Shown here: piece after piece, positions 48,991-56,907 of the stretch
Position numbering within the stretch: position 1 is the first letter of the stretch
Layout of the letters: every line of letters starts with the position of its first letter
From: Actinoallomurus vinaceus
GTDB lineage: Bacteria; Actinomycetota; Actinomycetes; Streptosporangiales; Streptosporangiaceae
Reading direction: 5' to 3'
Assembly: GCF_039542055.1 (NCBI RefSeq)
Contig: NZ_BAABHK010000003.1
Span: forward strand, 310,001-374,000
Length of the DNA: 64,000 nucleotides
Program-made: the position numbers and the translations under genes
The notes under the pieces: generated by a model
Seen by the model: only the letters and a program-made list of their open reading frames with translations
Database searches by the model: none
Told to the model about the DNA's origin: nothing

Positions 48991-49243
48991 GCTGGTCACG
49001 CCCTTCGGATCGGCCTGCCGAAAGACTGATCCGATGCACCGATGCTCACCACGATTCCGCAGGCTCTGAAAAGTACGAGCGTTCCTATGGCGGGTCGACG
49101 AGAGGGATGCGAGCGCGCCGTCGCCGAATAGGCCAACCGGCGACCTGCGGCGCCGATGGACTCGTGGCGATATGTCCCGGCAGCGGATCAGCCGGTCGTA
49201 CGGCGATCGGCGGCGGGGCTTTTCAACGACGGAAACAGGCACT
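48991..49243 (-). promoter_or_regulatory. Gap upstream of the XRE regulator
   Basis: 253 bp between the XRE start and the dienelactone hydrolase stop. It presumably contains the XRE promoter. No gene, hairpin or clear promoter motif was recognised. Confidence 0.3.
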
Positions 49244-50095
49244 CTAAAGGGCTTGACCGTTGCCCTCAGAGTGTCCAGACGGGTTCAATCGGTCGGTCAG
49301 GAAGGCGAGGATCTCGTCCCTGGCCTTCAACGTGGGATGACCGTCCTCGTCGATGAGGTGGGCGGTGACGACGCTGTGGGGAGTCTCGACCACATCGCGA
49401 AAGAACGGGGGCGGGTCGATGTTGGCAGAACCGCCCGCGAGGACGCGACCGTCGAAGGCGTCGCCGAGGAGTGCCTGGTAGGCGGCGAAGCGCTGGCCGG
49501 TGCACCAGCGGTCGTCGTCAAAGCGGTAGGCGAGAACCTTCAGTCCATCGCGCGCGACCCGCTCTTGGACCGCTCGCGCGTCCTCGTCGCTGATCTCCAG
49601 TCCGGCGGGGTCGTCCAGCGGCAATGACGGGTGGTTGACCACTGGCGCGATGACGGCCGGCTCAAGCGCCATGGTGAGGGCGAAGTTGCCGGTGAAGCAC
49701 AGTCCGATCGCGCCGACTCCCGGACCGCCGTGTTCGGCGTGGGCTTGGCGCGCGAGTCCGCGCAGCCACGCTGTGACAGGGCTGGTGCCGCCCCCGGCGA
49801 ACGCCCGGAACTCGGCGCTGACACACGCACGGCGGACGACCTCCTTGCCGCCCTCGGCCGTCGGATAGGCGCCGTCGACCCCGAAGAGCGAGGGGACATA
49901 GACGGCGAAGCCCGCGTCCCGCACCCACCGCGCCAGCCGAAGGACGTCAGGGCTGATGCCAGGCATCTCCGGCATCAGCACGACGGCCGGCCCGCTACCC
50001 GCGGCGTAGACCGTCTTCACCACCCCGTCCACTTCCACAAGCCGACGGGAGAAGTCCGTGATCGCGTCGTCAAGGCGTTCGTTCTCAGCACTCAT
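49244..50095 (-). CDS. Dienelactone hydrolase-family alpha/beta hydrolase
   Basis: A 283-aa cytoplasmic hydrolase. The nucleophile elbow is IGLCFTGNFAL with Cys133 in place of Ser, as in dienelactone hydrolases. The Asp in the DDDRWC region and the His in DEDGHPT complete the triad. AVVLMPEMPGISPDVLRLARWVRDAGFAVYVPSLFG is typical of the family N-terminal half. The substrate is unknown; relatives open lactone rings or hydrolyse small esters. No ribosome site is visible before ATG 50095. It is divergent from a GlxA-type regulator, which probably controls it. Confidence 0.88.
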   Translation of the reverse strand: MSAENERLDDAITDFSRRLVEVDGVVKTVYAAGSGPAVVLMPEMPGISPDVLRLARWVRDAGFAVYVPSLFGVDGAYPTAEGGKEVVRRACVSAEFRAFAGGGTSPVTAWLRGLARQAHAEHGGPGVGAIGLCFTGNFALTMALEPAVIAPVVNHPSLPLDDPAGLEISDEDARAVQERVARDGLKVLAYRFDDDRWCTGQRFAAYQALLGDAFDGRVLAGGSANIDPPPFFRDVVETPHSVVTAHLIDEDGHPTLKARDEILAFLTDRLNPSGHSEGNGQAL

Positions 50096-50126
50096 GGTGA
50101 CAGCGTGGACTGATGCGCGCGCACAA

Positions 50127-50145
50127 GGCGATAGGCCAGATCGCC
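50127..50145. promoter_or_regulatory. Inverted repeat in the divergent hydrolase/regulator gap
   Basis: GGCGAT-N7-ATCGCC in the 97-bp gap between the dienelactone hydrolase and GlxA-type genes; a candidate regulator-binding site. Confidence 0.4.
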
Positions 50146-50192
50146 ATGTACAGGGGTAATCTCGCCAGAGGCATGGCGGCGAGGAGGCGGGC

Positions 50193-51167
50193 GTGAGCGC
50201 ACTGCGGGTTGGCGTCCTGGCCTATCCGGGCTGCTTCGCGTCCGAGGTGTTCGGCGTGCCCGATCTGTTGACGATGGCCACGCGCGTGGCCGGCCCGGAC
50301 CGCGCCGGTTACGAGGTGTCGATCGTTTCACCTCGTCGTCGCGTCGCCGCATCGGGCGGTGCGGCGCTGGCCGTCCGCCCGCCGCGCGAGGTCGACGTCC
50401 TTGTCGTGCCCGGCTTCGAGCTCGCGCCGGGCCTCGACGTGGACGCCAAGCTCGCCGCCCTCGCCCCTGAAGTCGCCGTGATCCGCTCACACGCGGCCAC
50501 GGGCAACGTCGTCGTCTCGATCTGTGTCGGTGCGTTCCTGCTCGCCGAGGCCGGACTGCTCAACCGGCGCCAGGCCACCACGGCATGGCTTTTCGCGGAC
50601 GAATTGGCTCGACGCTGCCCGGACGCCGATGTCCGACCCGAACGTCTGGTCGTCACCGACAAGGGCGTCACGACGACGGCGGCCTTCAGCGCCATGTACG
50701 ACTTCGCGCTGGAACTGATCCGCGAGCACAGCGGCGCCGGCGTGGCACGGACGACCGCGCGGCTGGCCCTCGTCGACGACGCGCGGTCATCCCAGACTCC
50801 CTACGTCGACGCGCGACTTCTTCCGCCGCCCGGAAACGAGTTCTCCCGCAGGGTCATGCGCCGGCTCGACCAGAACCTCGCCGCCCGATACGACCTCGCC
50901 GCGTTGTCGGAAACGTTCAATGTCAGCACCCGGACGCTGCTGCGGCGCTTCGCGGACGAGACCGGCCAGAGCCCGCTGGAGTACCTGCAGTCGTCGCGGA
51001 TCCGTCGCGCCCGCCACCTCCTTGAGACCACGGACCGAACCGTCGCCGGCATCTGCGCCGCAGTCGGGTACAAAGACGCCGGAACCTTCGCCGCTCTCTT
51101 CGCGAAGCACACCGGACGACGCCCAAGGGACTACCGCGCGAGCTTCCGGCGTGACACCGACCGATGA
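50193..51167 (+). CDS. GlxA-type AraC-family regulator with DJ-1/PfpI-like domain
   Basis: A 324-aa protein starting at GTG 50193 with GAGGAGG 5 nt upstream. Residues about 1-180 are a class I glutamine amidotransferase-like (DJ-1/PfpI) domain: RVGVLAYPGCFASEVFGVPD, VDVLVVPGFE and a nucleophile-elbow-like VVSICVGAFLLAEAG (Cys111). Residues about 220-320 are two AraC helix-turn-helix motifs (LAALSETFNVSTRTLLRRFA, VAGICAAVGYKDAGTFAALF). It is usually an activator of adjacent catabolic genes; here the divergent dienelactone hydrolase is the likely target. Confidence 0.92.
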   Translation: MSALRVGVLAYPGCFASEVFGVPDLLTMATRVAGPDRAGYEVSIVSPRRRVAASGGAALAVRPPREVDVLVVPGFELAPGLDVDAKLAALAPEVAVIRSHAATGNVVVSICVGAFLLAEAGLLNRRQATTAWLFADELARRCPDADVRPERLVVTDKGVTTTAAFSAMYDFALELIREHSGAGVARTTARLALVDDARSSQTPYVDARLLPPPGNEFSRRVMRRLDQNLAARYDLAALSETFNVSTRTLLRRFADETGQSPLEYLQSSRIRRARHLLETTDRTVAGICAAVGYKDAGTFAALFAKHTGRRPRDYRASFRRDTDR

Positions 51168-51198
51168 CGGCCTTCCCCTGATGAGAGGCGTCTGCGCC

Positions 51199-51305
51199 TC
51201 ACTCCCATTCGCCCAGAAGCAGGCCCTGGGCGGACGAGGTGTCGGGGCGGGCGTCGTACGTGGCGCGGGCCGCGTCGATGTGTGCCAGGTGCGACAGCAG
51301 CTGGT
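51199..51305 (-). pseudogene. Possible C-terminal gene remnant
   Basis: The reverse strand reads NQLLSHLAHIDAARATYDA, then RPDTSSAQGLLLGEWE and a stop at 51199. The composition is protein-like, but there is no start codon of its own; the frame runs back into the 3' end of the LRR gene in another phase. It may be the tail of a deleted gene or a frameshifted extension of the upstream protein. Confidence 0.35.
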
Positions 51306-52280
51306 TCAGTAGCTGACTGGTCCCACACAGATGTCTCGCTCTTCGTCCCCCTCGGCGTCGTCCTGGTCGAGGTCCACCTCGACACCCGCGGGTTCGAGCG
51401 CTTGGCGTATGCGCTGCCGGAGGGGCTCGCTGAGGTAGTTGTAGTGCAGGTCCAGCTTCTTGAGGTGGGTCAGCGGCCGGCCGCCGAGGAGGGCGGCGGC
51501 GCCCTCGTCGCTCAGGGTGCCCAGGGACAGGTCGAGCACCTCGAGCCGGGCGACCACCGGAGCGGACGCCACGGCGGCGGCGACCTCGTCCTGGATCTCA
51601 CTGTTGCGCAGGGCCAGGTGCCGCAGCCGCGGCAACCGGGCACCGGACAGAATCGCCTCCAGATCGGCCACCTCACAGTCCGCACCGTAATCGGAGCCGC
51701 CCAGCCACAGTTCGAGGTGCTCCAGCGCGGGCAGTTCGCTCGCCCCCACACCACGCAAGACGTCACCCGGCAGACCACTGCTTTGCACGGTCAGCCTGCG
51801 CAGCGCGTCGTGGCGCAGGGCGGGGAACTCCAGCCTCAGGGTTTCTCCCATGCTGATGCCTTCTCCCGCGCGCACGCCGAATTCCTCCAGTGCGGGGAAG
51901 CCGGCCAGCAGCGGTGTGACGTCGGTCTGAGCGATCCGGGAGAGGTGGCACTCCTGGTCCGTGATGTCCCCAAGGAACACCGACCGCAGGGCGGGCAGCC
52001 GGTCACGCGCGGCCAACAGCGGTTCGATGACCTCGGAGGGATCGGTGTCTTCCGGGTCGCCCCAGATGCCGACGATCAGAGCGCGGACCCGCGCGATGTC
52101 GACTTCGGCGCAGAAACGGCCGAAGTCCTTCTCCCACACCTCCGGGGATGCCCACCTCGGGTGGCCGATCCGCCAGGCCACGGCGTCGGGCTCAGGCAGC
52201 CTTGTCGTCTCGCCGGGCTTGGGAAATGTGAAGGCGGGGAGACCGTACAGCTCCTCAAGATGGTGGTCCTGCGTTCTCAT
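51306..52280 (-). CDS. Leucine-rich-repeat protein of the STM4015 type
   Basis: A 324-aa cytoplasmic protein. ATG 52280 has AGGAG 8 nt upstream; an earlier in-frame ATG at 52463 would read through the oppositely oriented neighbour's region and is rejected. HHLEELYGLPAFTFPKPGE at the start, then leucine-rich units (LPALEHLELWLGG, LPRLRHLALRNSEI, LEVLDLSLGTLSDEGA, LKKLDLHYNYLSE) of about 24-28 residues. The acidic tail is DLDQDDAEGDEERD. STM4015-type proteins belong to a poorly characterised gene set (STM4013-4016), but the partner genes are not present here. Function unknown; probably protein binding. Confidence 0.72.
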   Translation of the reverse strand: MRTQDHHLEELYGLPAFTFPKPGETTRLPEPDAVAWRIGHPRWASPEVWEKDFGRFCAEVDIARVRALIVGIWGDPEDTDPSEVIEPLLAARDRLPALRSVFLGDITDQECHLSRIAQTDVTPLLAGFPALEEFGVRAGEGISMGETLRLEFPALRHDALRRLTVQSSGLPGDVLRGVGASELPALEHLELWLGGSDYGADCEVADLEAILSGARLPRLRHLALRNSEIQDEVAAAVASAPVVARLEVLDLSLGTLSDEGAAALLGGRPLTHLKKLDLHYNYLSEPLRQRIRQALEPAGVEVDLDQDDAEGDEERDICVGPVSY

Positions 52281-52399
52281 TCGGGCTGCTCCTGCCATAC
52301 GACGTGTCCAGGGCGATGCACGCAGCAGTTCTACCGATGGCGACTGACAGCGCACCGGTAAGACCGGTGGCGGTCCTGCGCGCAGGAGTGCTCCAGTTG

Positions 52400-52783
52400 T
52401 CAGGTGTCGAAGCGGCGGCGAGCGGTCTCGATGTGGCCAAGGTATCGGTGGGTCCAGACGCACATTCCATCGACCGTCGCCCGGAGGGCTCGCCCTGGCT
52501 CGGTGAGGGTGTACTCGACCCGCGGCGGCACAGTGGGGTGCACTGTCCGCTCGACCAGCCCGTTGCGCTCCAGCATGCGCAGGTTCTGGGTGAGCATCTT
52601 GTGGCTGATTCCCTCGACCTCGTTCCGCAACTCGCTGAAGCGCAGGGTGCCTTCACCGAGCATCTCAATGATCAGGAACGCCCACTTGTTGGCGACGTCC
52701 GAGAAGATCTCCCGCGCCAGGGAGTCGGCGCGCCTCAGATCGGCGTCGTCGGCCGAGGCGCCCTTGAGCTGTGTGGTCACCAT
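52400..52783 (-). CDS. HxlR-family transcriptional regulator
   Basis: A 127-aa winged-helix protein: IFSDVANKWAFLIIEMLGEG, LRFSELRNEVEGISHKMLTQ and PPRVEYTLTEPGRALR are the HxlR signatures. The N-terminus is extended (MVTTQLKGASADDADLRRAD) and lacks the Cys typical of redox-sensing members. It is divergent from a Rid-family gene across a 98-bp gap with three AACCA/TGGTT half-sites, suggesting local control of that gene. Confidence 0.9.
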   Translation of the reverse strand: MVTTQLKGASADDADLRRADSLAREIFSDVANKWAFLIIEMLGEGTLRFSELRNEVEGISHKMLTQNLRMLERNGLVERTVHPTVPPRVEYTLTEPGRALRATVDGMCVWTHRYLGHIETARRRFDT

Positions 52784-52825
52784 CAGGTTCCCCAGTCACT
52801 GAAAAGTGCGTTCTTCCATGTCAGC

Positions 52826-52855
52826 AACCACTCTCTTATGGTTTCTGAGTAACCA
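52826..52855. promoter_or_regulatory. Cluster of three half-sites between HxlR and Rid genes
   Basis: AACCA (52826-52830), TGGTT (52839-52843), AACCA (52851-52855). Spacings of 13 and 12 bp, about one helical turn, suit a winged-helix dimer. Confidence 0.45.
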
Positions 52856-52881
52856 CAAGAGATCACAAGGAGGCAGGCAGC

Positions 52882-53289
52882 ATGGCCATCACTCTGGTGA
52901 ACCCCGGCGGATTGCCCAAGATCGATGTCTACCGGCAGGTGTCGATCGCATCCGGCTCCAAGCTGGTCTTCATCGCCGGACAGGTCGCCTGGGATGCCGA
53001 GGGGGTCACGGTCGGCAAAGGCGACCTCACCTCCCAGGTCGAGCAGTGCTACCTCAACGTCGCCACCGCCCTCGCCGAGGTCGGCGGATCCTTCGACGAC
53101 GTTGCGAAACTGACCTTCTATGTCGTCGATTGGACCCCCGACAAGATGCCCGCCCTCCTGGAGGGGATCTCCCGGGCGGCCGCGCGGCTGGAGGTCACCC
53201 CGGTGCCGCCGACCACACTTCTGGGTGTTGCGGCACTCGACGTTCCTGACCATCTCGTCGAGATCGAAGCCACCGCGATCCTCGACTGA
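52882..53289 (+). CDS. Rid-family (YjgF/RidA-like) protein
   Basis: A 135-aa protein with AAGGAGG upstream of the ATG. It carries the family core: LVFIAGQVAWDAEG, LTSQVEQCYLNVATALAEVG, DDVAKLTFYVVDW and LVEIEATAIL. RidA proper has a catalytic Arg in a P-A-R-S/T segment; here the matching stretch is PVPPTTLLGV with Thr, so imine/enamine deaminase activity is doubtful, and it more likely belongs to a non-RidA subgroup. Divergent from the HxlR regulator. Confidence 0.9.
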   Translation: MAITLVNPGGLPKIDVYRQVSIASGSKLVFIAGQVAWDAEGVTVGKGDLTSQVEQCYLNVATALAEVGGSFDDVAKLTFYVVDWTPDKMPALLEGISRAAARLEVTPVPPTTLLGVAALDVPDHLVEIEATAILD

Positions 53290-53311
53290 ACTGGTGCCTC
53301 TCGTCCACTGA

Positions 53312-54241
53312 TCACAGCGTGACCACGATCTTGCCGTGGACGTGGCGTCCGGACTGCAGCGTGACGGCGTCGCGGATCTTCTCGATCGGGAAGGTCGCGG
53401 CGATGGGCACGGTGAGCTTACCCGCGAGGATCGCGTCGGTGATCCGCTCCACGGCGTCCGGCCCGGCGTCGAAGCCGCCGGTGGCGCACACGCCGCCGGG
53501 AGGGTTGGGGCCTGCGGCGATCGTGGAGATCCGCTCGGGCGGTACGCCGAGCGCCAGCGCGGTCTCGGCCGTCTCCGTGCCGTACAGGTCGGTCGCCGCG
53601 GTCACTCCGTCGGGAGCCAATGCCCGTACCCGGTCCGCCAGTCCGGGGCCGTACGCCACGGGCTCGACACCGAACTGTCGCAGGAACTCGAAGGTGCCCT
53701 CCGAGGCCGTGCCGAGCACGGTGGCGCCGGCGAGCTTCGCGAGTTGTACGGCGAACACGCCCACGCCGCCGGCGGCGCCGCCGATCAGGACGGTGTCGCC
53801 GGACCGCAGGTCGATCGCCGCCAGAGCGGCGGCGGCGGTGAGGCCGGCCACCGGCAGCGTGCTCGCCACCTCGTCGCCGATGCCATCCGGCGTATGAAAG
53901 AGCGCCTCGGACGCCGAGGTAGGCGTCTTCACCACCACGAAGTCGGCGACGGCTCTGCCCAGCGCGCCGCCGTAGACGCGGTCGCCCACGGCGAAACCCG
54001 TGGCGCCGTCGCCGACCTCGTCGACGACGCCGGCGAAGTCGTATCCGAAGCCGGACGGCACGGTGATGCCGAACTGCTCCGCCGCCTCGGGCCGCGAGGC
54101 GAGGATCCAGTCCATGGGATTCAGCCCGGCGGCCGCCACGCGGACGCGGACCTCGCCCGGGCCGGCGTGCGGCTCCGGAACCTCTCGCAACTCCAGGACC
54201 TCGGGACCTCCGAACGTCTCATAGATGACGGCTCGGCTCAT
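53312..54241 (-). CDS. Zinc-independent quinone oxidoreductase-like MDR protein
   Basis: A 309-aa medium-chain dehydrogenase/reductase. GroES-like N-terminal half (GPGEVRVRVAAAGLNPMDW, GYDFAGVVDEVGDG) and a Rossmann half with VLIGGAAGGVGVFAVQLAK. The catalytic zinc Cys/His pattern is absent, so it is a quinone oxidoreductase-type member using NADPH. GGAGG precedes ATG 54241. It is divergent from a TetR regulator; the 83-bp gap contains two matching operator-like sites. Confidence 0.92.
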   Translation of the reverse strand: MSRAVIYETFGGPEVLELREVPEPHAGPGEVRVRVAAAGLNPMDWILASRPEAAEQFGITVPSGFGYDFAGVVDEVGDGATGFAVGDRVYGGALGRAVADFVVVKTPTSASEALFHTPDGIGDEVASTLPVAGLTAAAALAAIDLRSGDTVLIGGAAGGVGVFAVQLAKLAGATVLGTASEGTFEFLRQFGVEPVAYGPGLADRVRALAPDGVTAATDLYGTETAETALALGVPPERISTIAAGPNPPGGVCATGGFDAGPDAVERITDAILAGKLTVPIAATFPIEKIRDAVTLQSGRHVHGKIVVTL

Positions 54242-54260
54242 GGGGGACCTCCAGCAGACA

Positions 54261-54310
54261 GGTGATGGGACTTGGTCCTATCACCATACACGAGTGACGG
54301 GACCAAGTGC
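54261..54310. promoter_or_regulatory. Two TetR-type operators between quinone oxidoreductase and TetR genes
   Basis: Site 1 (54261-54285) is a near-perfect 25-bp palindrome: GGTGATGGGAC, TT-centred, GGTCCTATCACC (10 of 11 pairs). Site 2 (about 54294-54310) repeats the core as GTGACGGGACCAAGTGC. In addition ACTTGGTCC (54270-54278) and GGACCAAGT (54300-54308) form an inverted pair. The position suits repression of both divergent genes. Confidence 0.75.
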
Positions 54311-54324
54311 CGTACACTCTTCTC

Positions 54325-54894
54325 ATGGCTCGCTGGCAACCGAACGCATCAGAGCGGCTGGCCCTGGCCGCGCTCGAACTGTTCGCGGAGCGGGGCTACG
54401 AGAACACGACGGTGATCGACATCGCGCAGCGCGCGGGGCTGACGAAGAGCACCTTCTTCCGACACTTCTCGGACAAGCGGGAAGTGCTCTTCGGCGGCGA
54501 CAGGATGACCGGGCTGCTCGGCGAGGCGGTAGTCGCAGCGCCGGCGACCGCCACCCCGCTTGAAACGGTGGCTCATGCCCTGGACGCGGTCGGGAGGGAA
54601 GTCTTCACCCCCGCTCGCCGCGAGTTCAGCGCCCAGAGGCGGACAGTGATCGCCGCCAGCCCGGAACTGCGAGAGCGCGAAGCGCTGAAGGGCCTCGCTC
54701 TCACCGCGTCGATGACCGACGCGCTCAAGCGGCGCGGCGTTCCCGACCTCGCGTCATGCGTGGCCGCGGAGCTGGGCGCGCTCGCCTTTAAGATCGCCTA
54801 TGAGCGCTGGAGCGACACGGCCAACGACGACGACTTCAGCGAAGTCATGCGGCGAGCGCTCGGCGAAGTGCAAGCAGCCAGTGCCTCGTGCTGA
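54325..54894 (+). CDS. TetR-family regulator
   Basis: A 189-aa protein from ATG 54325; a GTG at 54307 lies within the operator and is less likely. The N-terminal helix-turn-helix region is clear: LALAALELFAERGYENTTVI, DIAQRAGLTKSTFFRHFSDK. The C-terminal ligand domain is alpha-helical and variable (TSMTDALKRRGVPDLASCVA-type). It is predicted to repress itself and the divergent oxidoreductase through the two sites at 54261-54310; the inducer is unknown. Confidence 0.92.
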   Translation: MARWQPNASERLALAALELFAERGYENTTVIDIAQRAGLTKSTFFRHFSDKREVLFGGDRMTGLLGEAVVAAPATATPLETVAHALDAVGREVFTPARREFSAQRRTVIAASPELREREALKGLALTASMTDALKRRGVPDLASCVAAELGALAFKIAYERWSDTANDDDFSEVMRRALGEVQAASASC

Positions 54895-54908
54895 CGCGAA
54901 CGCGGCAC

Positions 54909-54942
54909 GCCCTCCTCGACGCCTGGGGTGCGTGAGGAGGGC
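54909..54942. terminator. Bidirectional terminator between TetR and GH43_24-like genes
   Basis: GCCCTCCTC (54909-54917) and GAGGAGGGC (54934-54942), with an additional inner ACGC/GCGT pairing, between two convergent genes. Confidence 0.7.
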
Positions 54943-54954
54943 GGACCCACCTGG

Positions 54955-56811
54955 TCAGTCGAAGGGCTGCGGCTGTGGCACGGCGACGGTGTCGATCACC
55001 GGTGCCGGGCCGTCGTCGTTCGAGAAGCGCAGGACGTTACCGTCGCTCCCCGGCTTGAGACGCACGCGGGCGACCGCGACGTTGGTCGCGTTGGTCCCGG
55101 TGGTGGGGAAGGCCAGCTTGATCGGTGCGTCGTCGTTGACCGTCAGGTAGGCGTACCGGTTGGCCGGGTCCGAGTCGACATAGGTGATTTTGAGCGTGTA
55201 GTCCCCGGGCCGGGGCGCGACGACGTGGTCGATCCGCAGTACGCCGGCGGGAGGCGGAGCGTTCCCGCTGGGCAGGTCGATGGCATCGACGACCACCGTC
55301 GCCGCGGTGGAGGCCGCGTTCTTCTGGCCGGTGACGACGATCTTCAGCGTGTGGTCCCCGTCGCTGAGGCCGGACTTGGCGTACAGGGCCTGCTGGAAGC
55401 TCTTGCCGCCGGCGACGTAGGTGTCCACCGTGGCGACCTTCGCGTCGTCGAGGTAGACGTCGGCGATACCGCCGTTGGTGTTCTTCGGGCCGATCCACCG
55501 CACCGCCGTGCCCTTGAATCCGACCGTGACGGTGTCGCCGGCCTGGACGCTGAAGGACTCGTTGTTGCCGTAGTCGCCGTCGGTCCACCCTTGGTTGGCG
55601 GCGTGGGTCCACGCGCCGCTGTAGTGCAGTGCCGGGTCGACGTCGTCGTAGGTGTAGGAGGTCTGGCCGCCGCCGACGCCGATTCCGCCCACCGCCGTAC
55701 CGCCCGAGCAGGCCGAGCAGGTGACCACCTGGGCTCCGTTGGAGAAGGTGCCGTCGGAGGCGGCGTCATGGACGGTGTCCGTACGCTGGGGTTCCCAGGT
55801 GCCGTCGGCGACGTCGAGCCGCCAGGAGGACTGCCAGTTCAGCGACGCCTTCCCGGCACCGATCGACATCGGCAGCCAGATCGGCGCCGAGTCGTGGAGA
55901 TGGCTGGCGTACCAGCGGTCGCCCATGAAGACGTAGATGGTGCCGTGCCGTCCGGTGACCGGCAGGACGAAGCTGGTCTGCGAGTTGAACGTCTTGCTGC
56001 CGACCGGCGCGAACGGCTTCCAGTCGGACCACGGCCCGTTCGGCGAGGCTGCCGTGGCGTAGTCGTTGTCGTTGGTGTTCCACCCGGTCAGCTTCGAACC
56101 GAACAGGTAGTACGTGCCGTCGACCTTCACCATGGCCGGCGACTCCCGGTCGGGCAGCACGGCCGCCGGTGACTCCACCGACAGGTAGTCGGCGGACAGC
56201 TTGTCGACGCGCAGGCCGTTGTTGCGGTCCTCCGACAGCAGGTAGGCGGTGCCGTCGTCGTCCTGGAACAGGCCGAGGTCCCGGCTGAGCTGGCCGAGCG
56301 GCCGGGAGCTCCCCCGGTAGTCGTACGGCCCGCACGGGGTGGCGCTCGTCGCCACGCCGGCCCGGGCGTCGCCGTAGTTGGGCGAGTCGATGTGCATGTA
56401 CATCACGTACTGGTGCGTGGTGGCGTTGTAGATGACCTTCGGCCGCTCGACCACGCGGTTCGGGCCCAGGTCGCCGCTCGCCTGCCGGGACAGCGCGTCG
56501 GCGTGCCGGGTCCAGGACACCAGGTCGGTGGAGGAGTAACAGGCCACGGCGGTGAACGCGCTGCCCGCCACCTTGTCCTCGCCGAACGCGTAGTAGGTGT
56601 GGCCGACCTTGAGGATGCCGGCGCCGTGCAGCTGCGCCAGCTCGCCGTTCTGGTCGTTCCAGGCGGCGCCGGGCACGATGTCGACCGTGCCCGGTCCCGC
56701 CGGCCGGCCGGGCGGGTCGTCGCCCTTCTCGGCGGACGCGCCGGCCGCGCCGGCCAGCGTGGTCGTCATGGCGAGCAGCACCGCCACGACGCGGGGGATG
56801 AGTCCGCGCAT
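54955..56811 (-). CDS. Secreted GH43_24-like exo-beta-1,3-galactanase with two C-terminal CBM-like domains
   Basis: A 618-aa protein with a Sec signal peptide and AAGGAG 4 nt before the ATG. The propeller starts with ELAQLHGAGILKVGHTYYAFG, the HGAGI form typical of GH43 subfamily 24, which lacks the usual GH43 base Asp at this spot. NRVVERPKVIYN, RDLGLFQDDDGTAYLL and DRESPAMVKVDGTYYLFGSK follow. After about residue 390 come a CBM-like beta-sandwich (DTVTVGFKGTAVRWIGPKNT) and a CBM35-like module (RPGDYTLKITYVDSD). Subfamily 24 members remove galactose from the beta-1,3-galactan backbone of arabinogalactan proteins. It is probably co-transcribed with the GH97 gene upstream. Confidence 0.82.
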   Translation of the reverse strand: MRGLIPRVVAVLLAMTTTLAGAAGASAEKGDDPPGRPAGPGTVDIVPGAAWNDQNGELAQLHGAGILKVGHTYYAFGEDKVAGSAFTAVACYSSTDLVSWTRHADALSRQASGDLGPNRVVERPKVIYNATTHQYVMYMHIDSPNYGDARAGVATSATPCGPYDYRGSSRPLGQLSRDLGLFQDDDGTAYLLSEDRNNGLRVDKLSADYLSVESPAAVLPDRESPAMVKVDGTYYLFGSKLTGWNTNDNDYATAASPNGPWSDWKPFAPVGSKTFNSQTSFVLPVTGRHGTIYVFMGDRWYASHLHDSAPIWLPMSIGAGKASLNWQSSWRLDVADGTWEPQRTDTVHDAASDGTFSNGAQVVTCSACSGGTAVGGIGVGGGQTSYTYDDVDPALHYSGAWTHAANQGWTDGDYGNNESFSVQAGDTVTVGFKGTAVRWIGPKNTNGGIADVYLDDAKVATVDTYVAGGKSFQQALYAKSGLSDGDHTLKIVVTGQKNAASTAATVVVDAIDLPSGNAPPPAGVLRIDHVVAPRPGDYTLKITYVDSDPANRYAYLTVNDDAPIKLAFPTTGTNATNVAVARVRLKPGSDGNVLRFSNDDGPAPVIDTVAVPQPQPFD

Positions 56812-56847
56812 GTCACTCCTTCAGGGGTCCCCGTCCAGGGGGAGGAT

Positions 56848-56875
56848 CCGGTCCGGGCCGGGGCACCCGGGCCGG
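56848..56875. terminator. GC hairpin between GH97 and GH43_24-like genes
   Basis: Arms CCGGTCCGGG (56848-56857) and CCCGGGCCGG (56866-56875) pair at 9 of 10 positions; an adjoining GGATCC (56844-56849) matches the element in other hydrolase leaders. Confidence 0.4.
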
Positions 56876-56907
56876 TGTCGCGTATGCCGCTCAGCCGGGG
56901 CGGGGCG

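Noticed and set aside
48739..49029. 96-residue plus-strand frame with fairly natural composition
   Set aside because: It is exactly antisense to the XRE helix-turn-helix region and lacks a ribosome site; no independent support.
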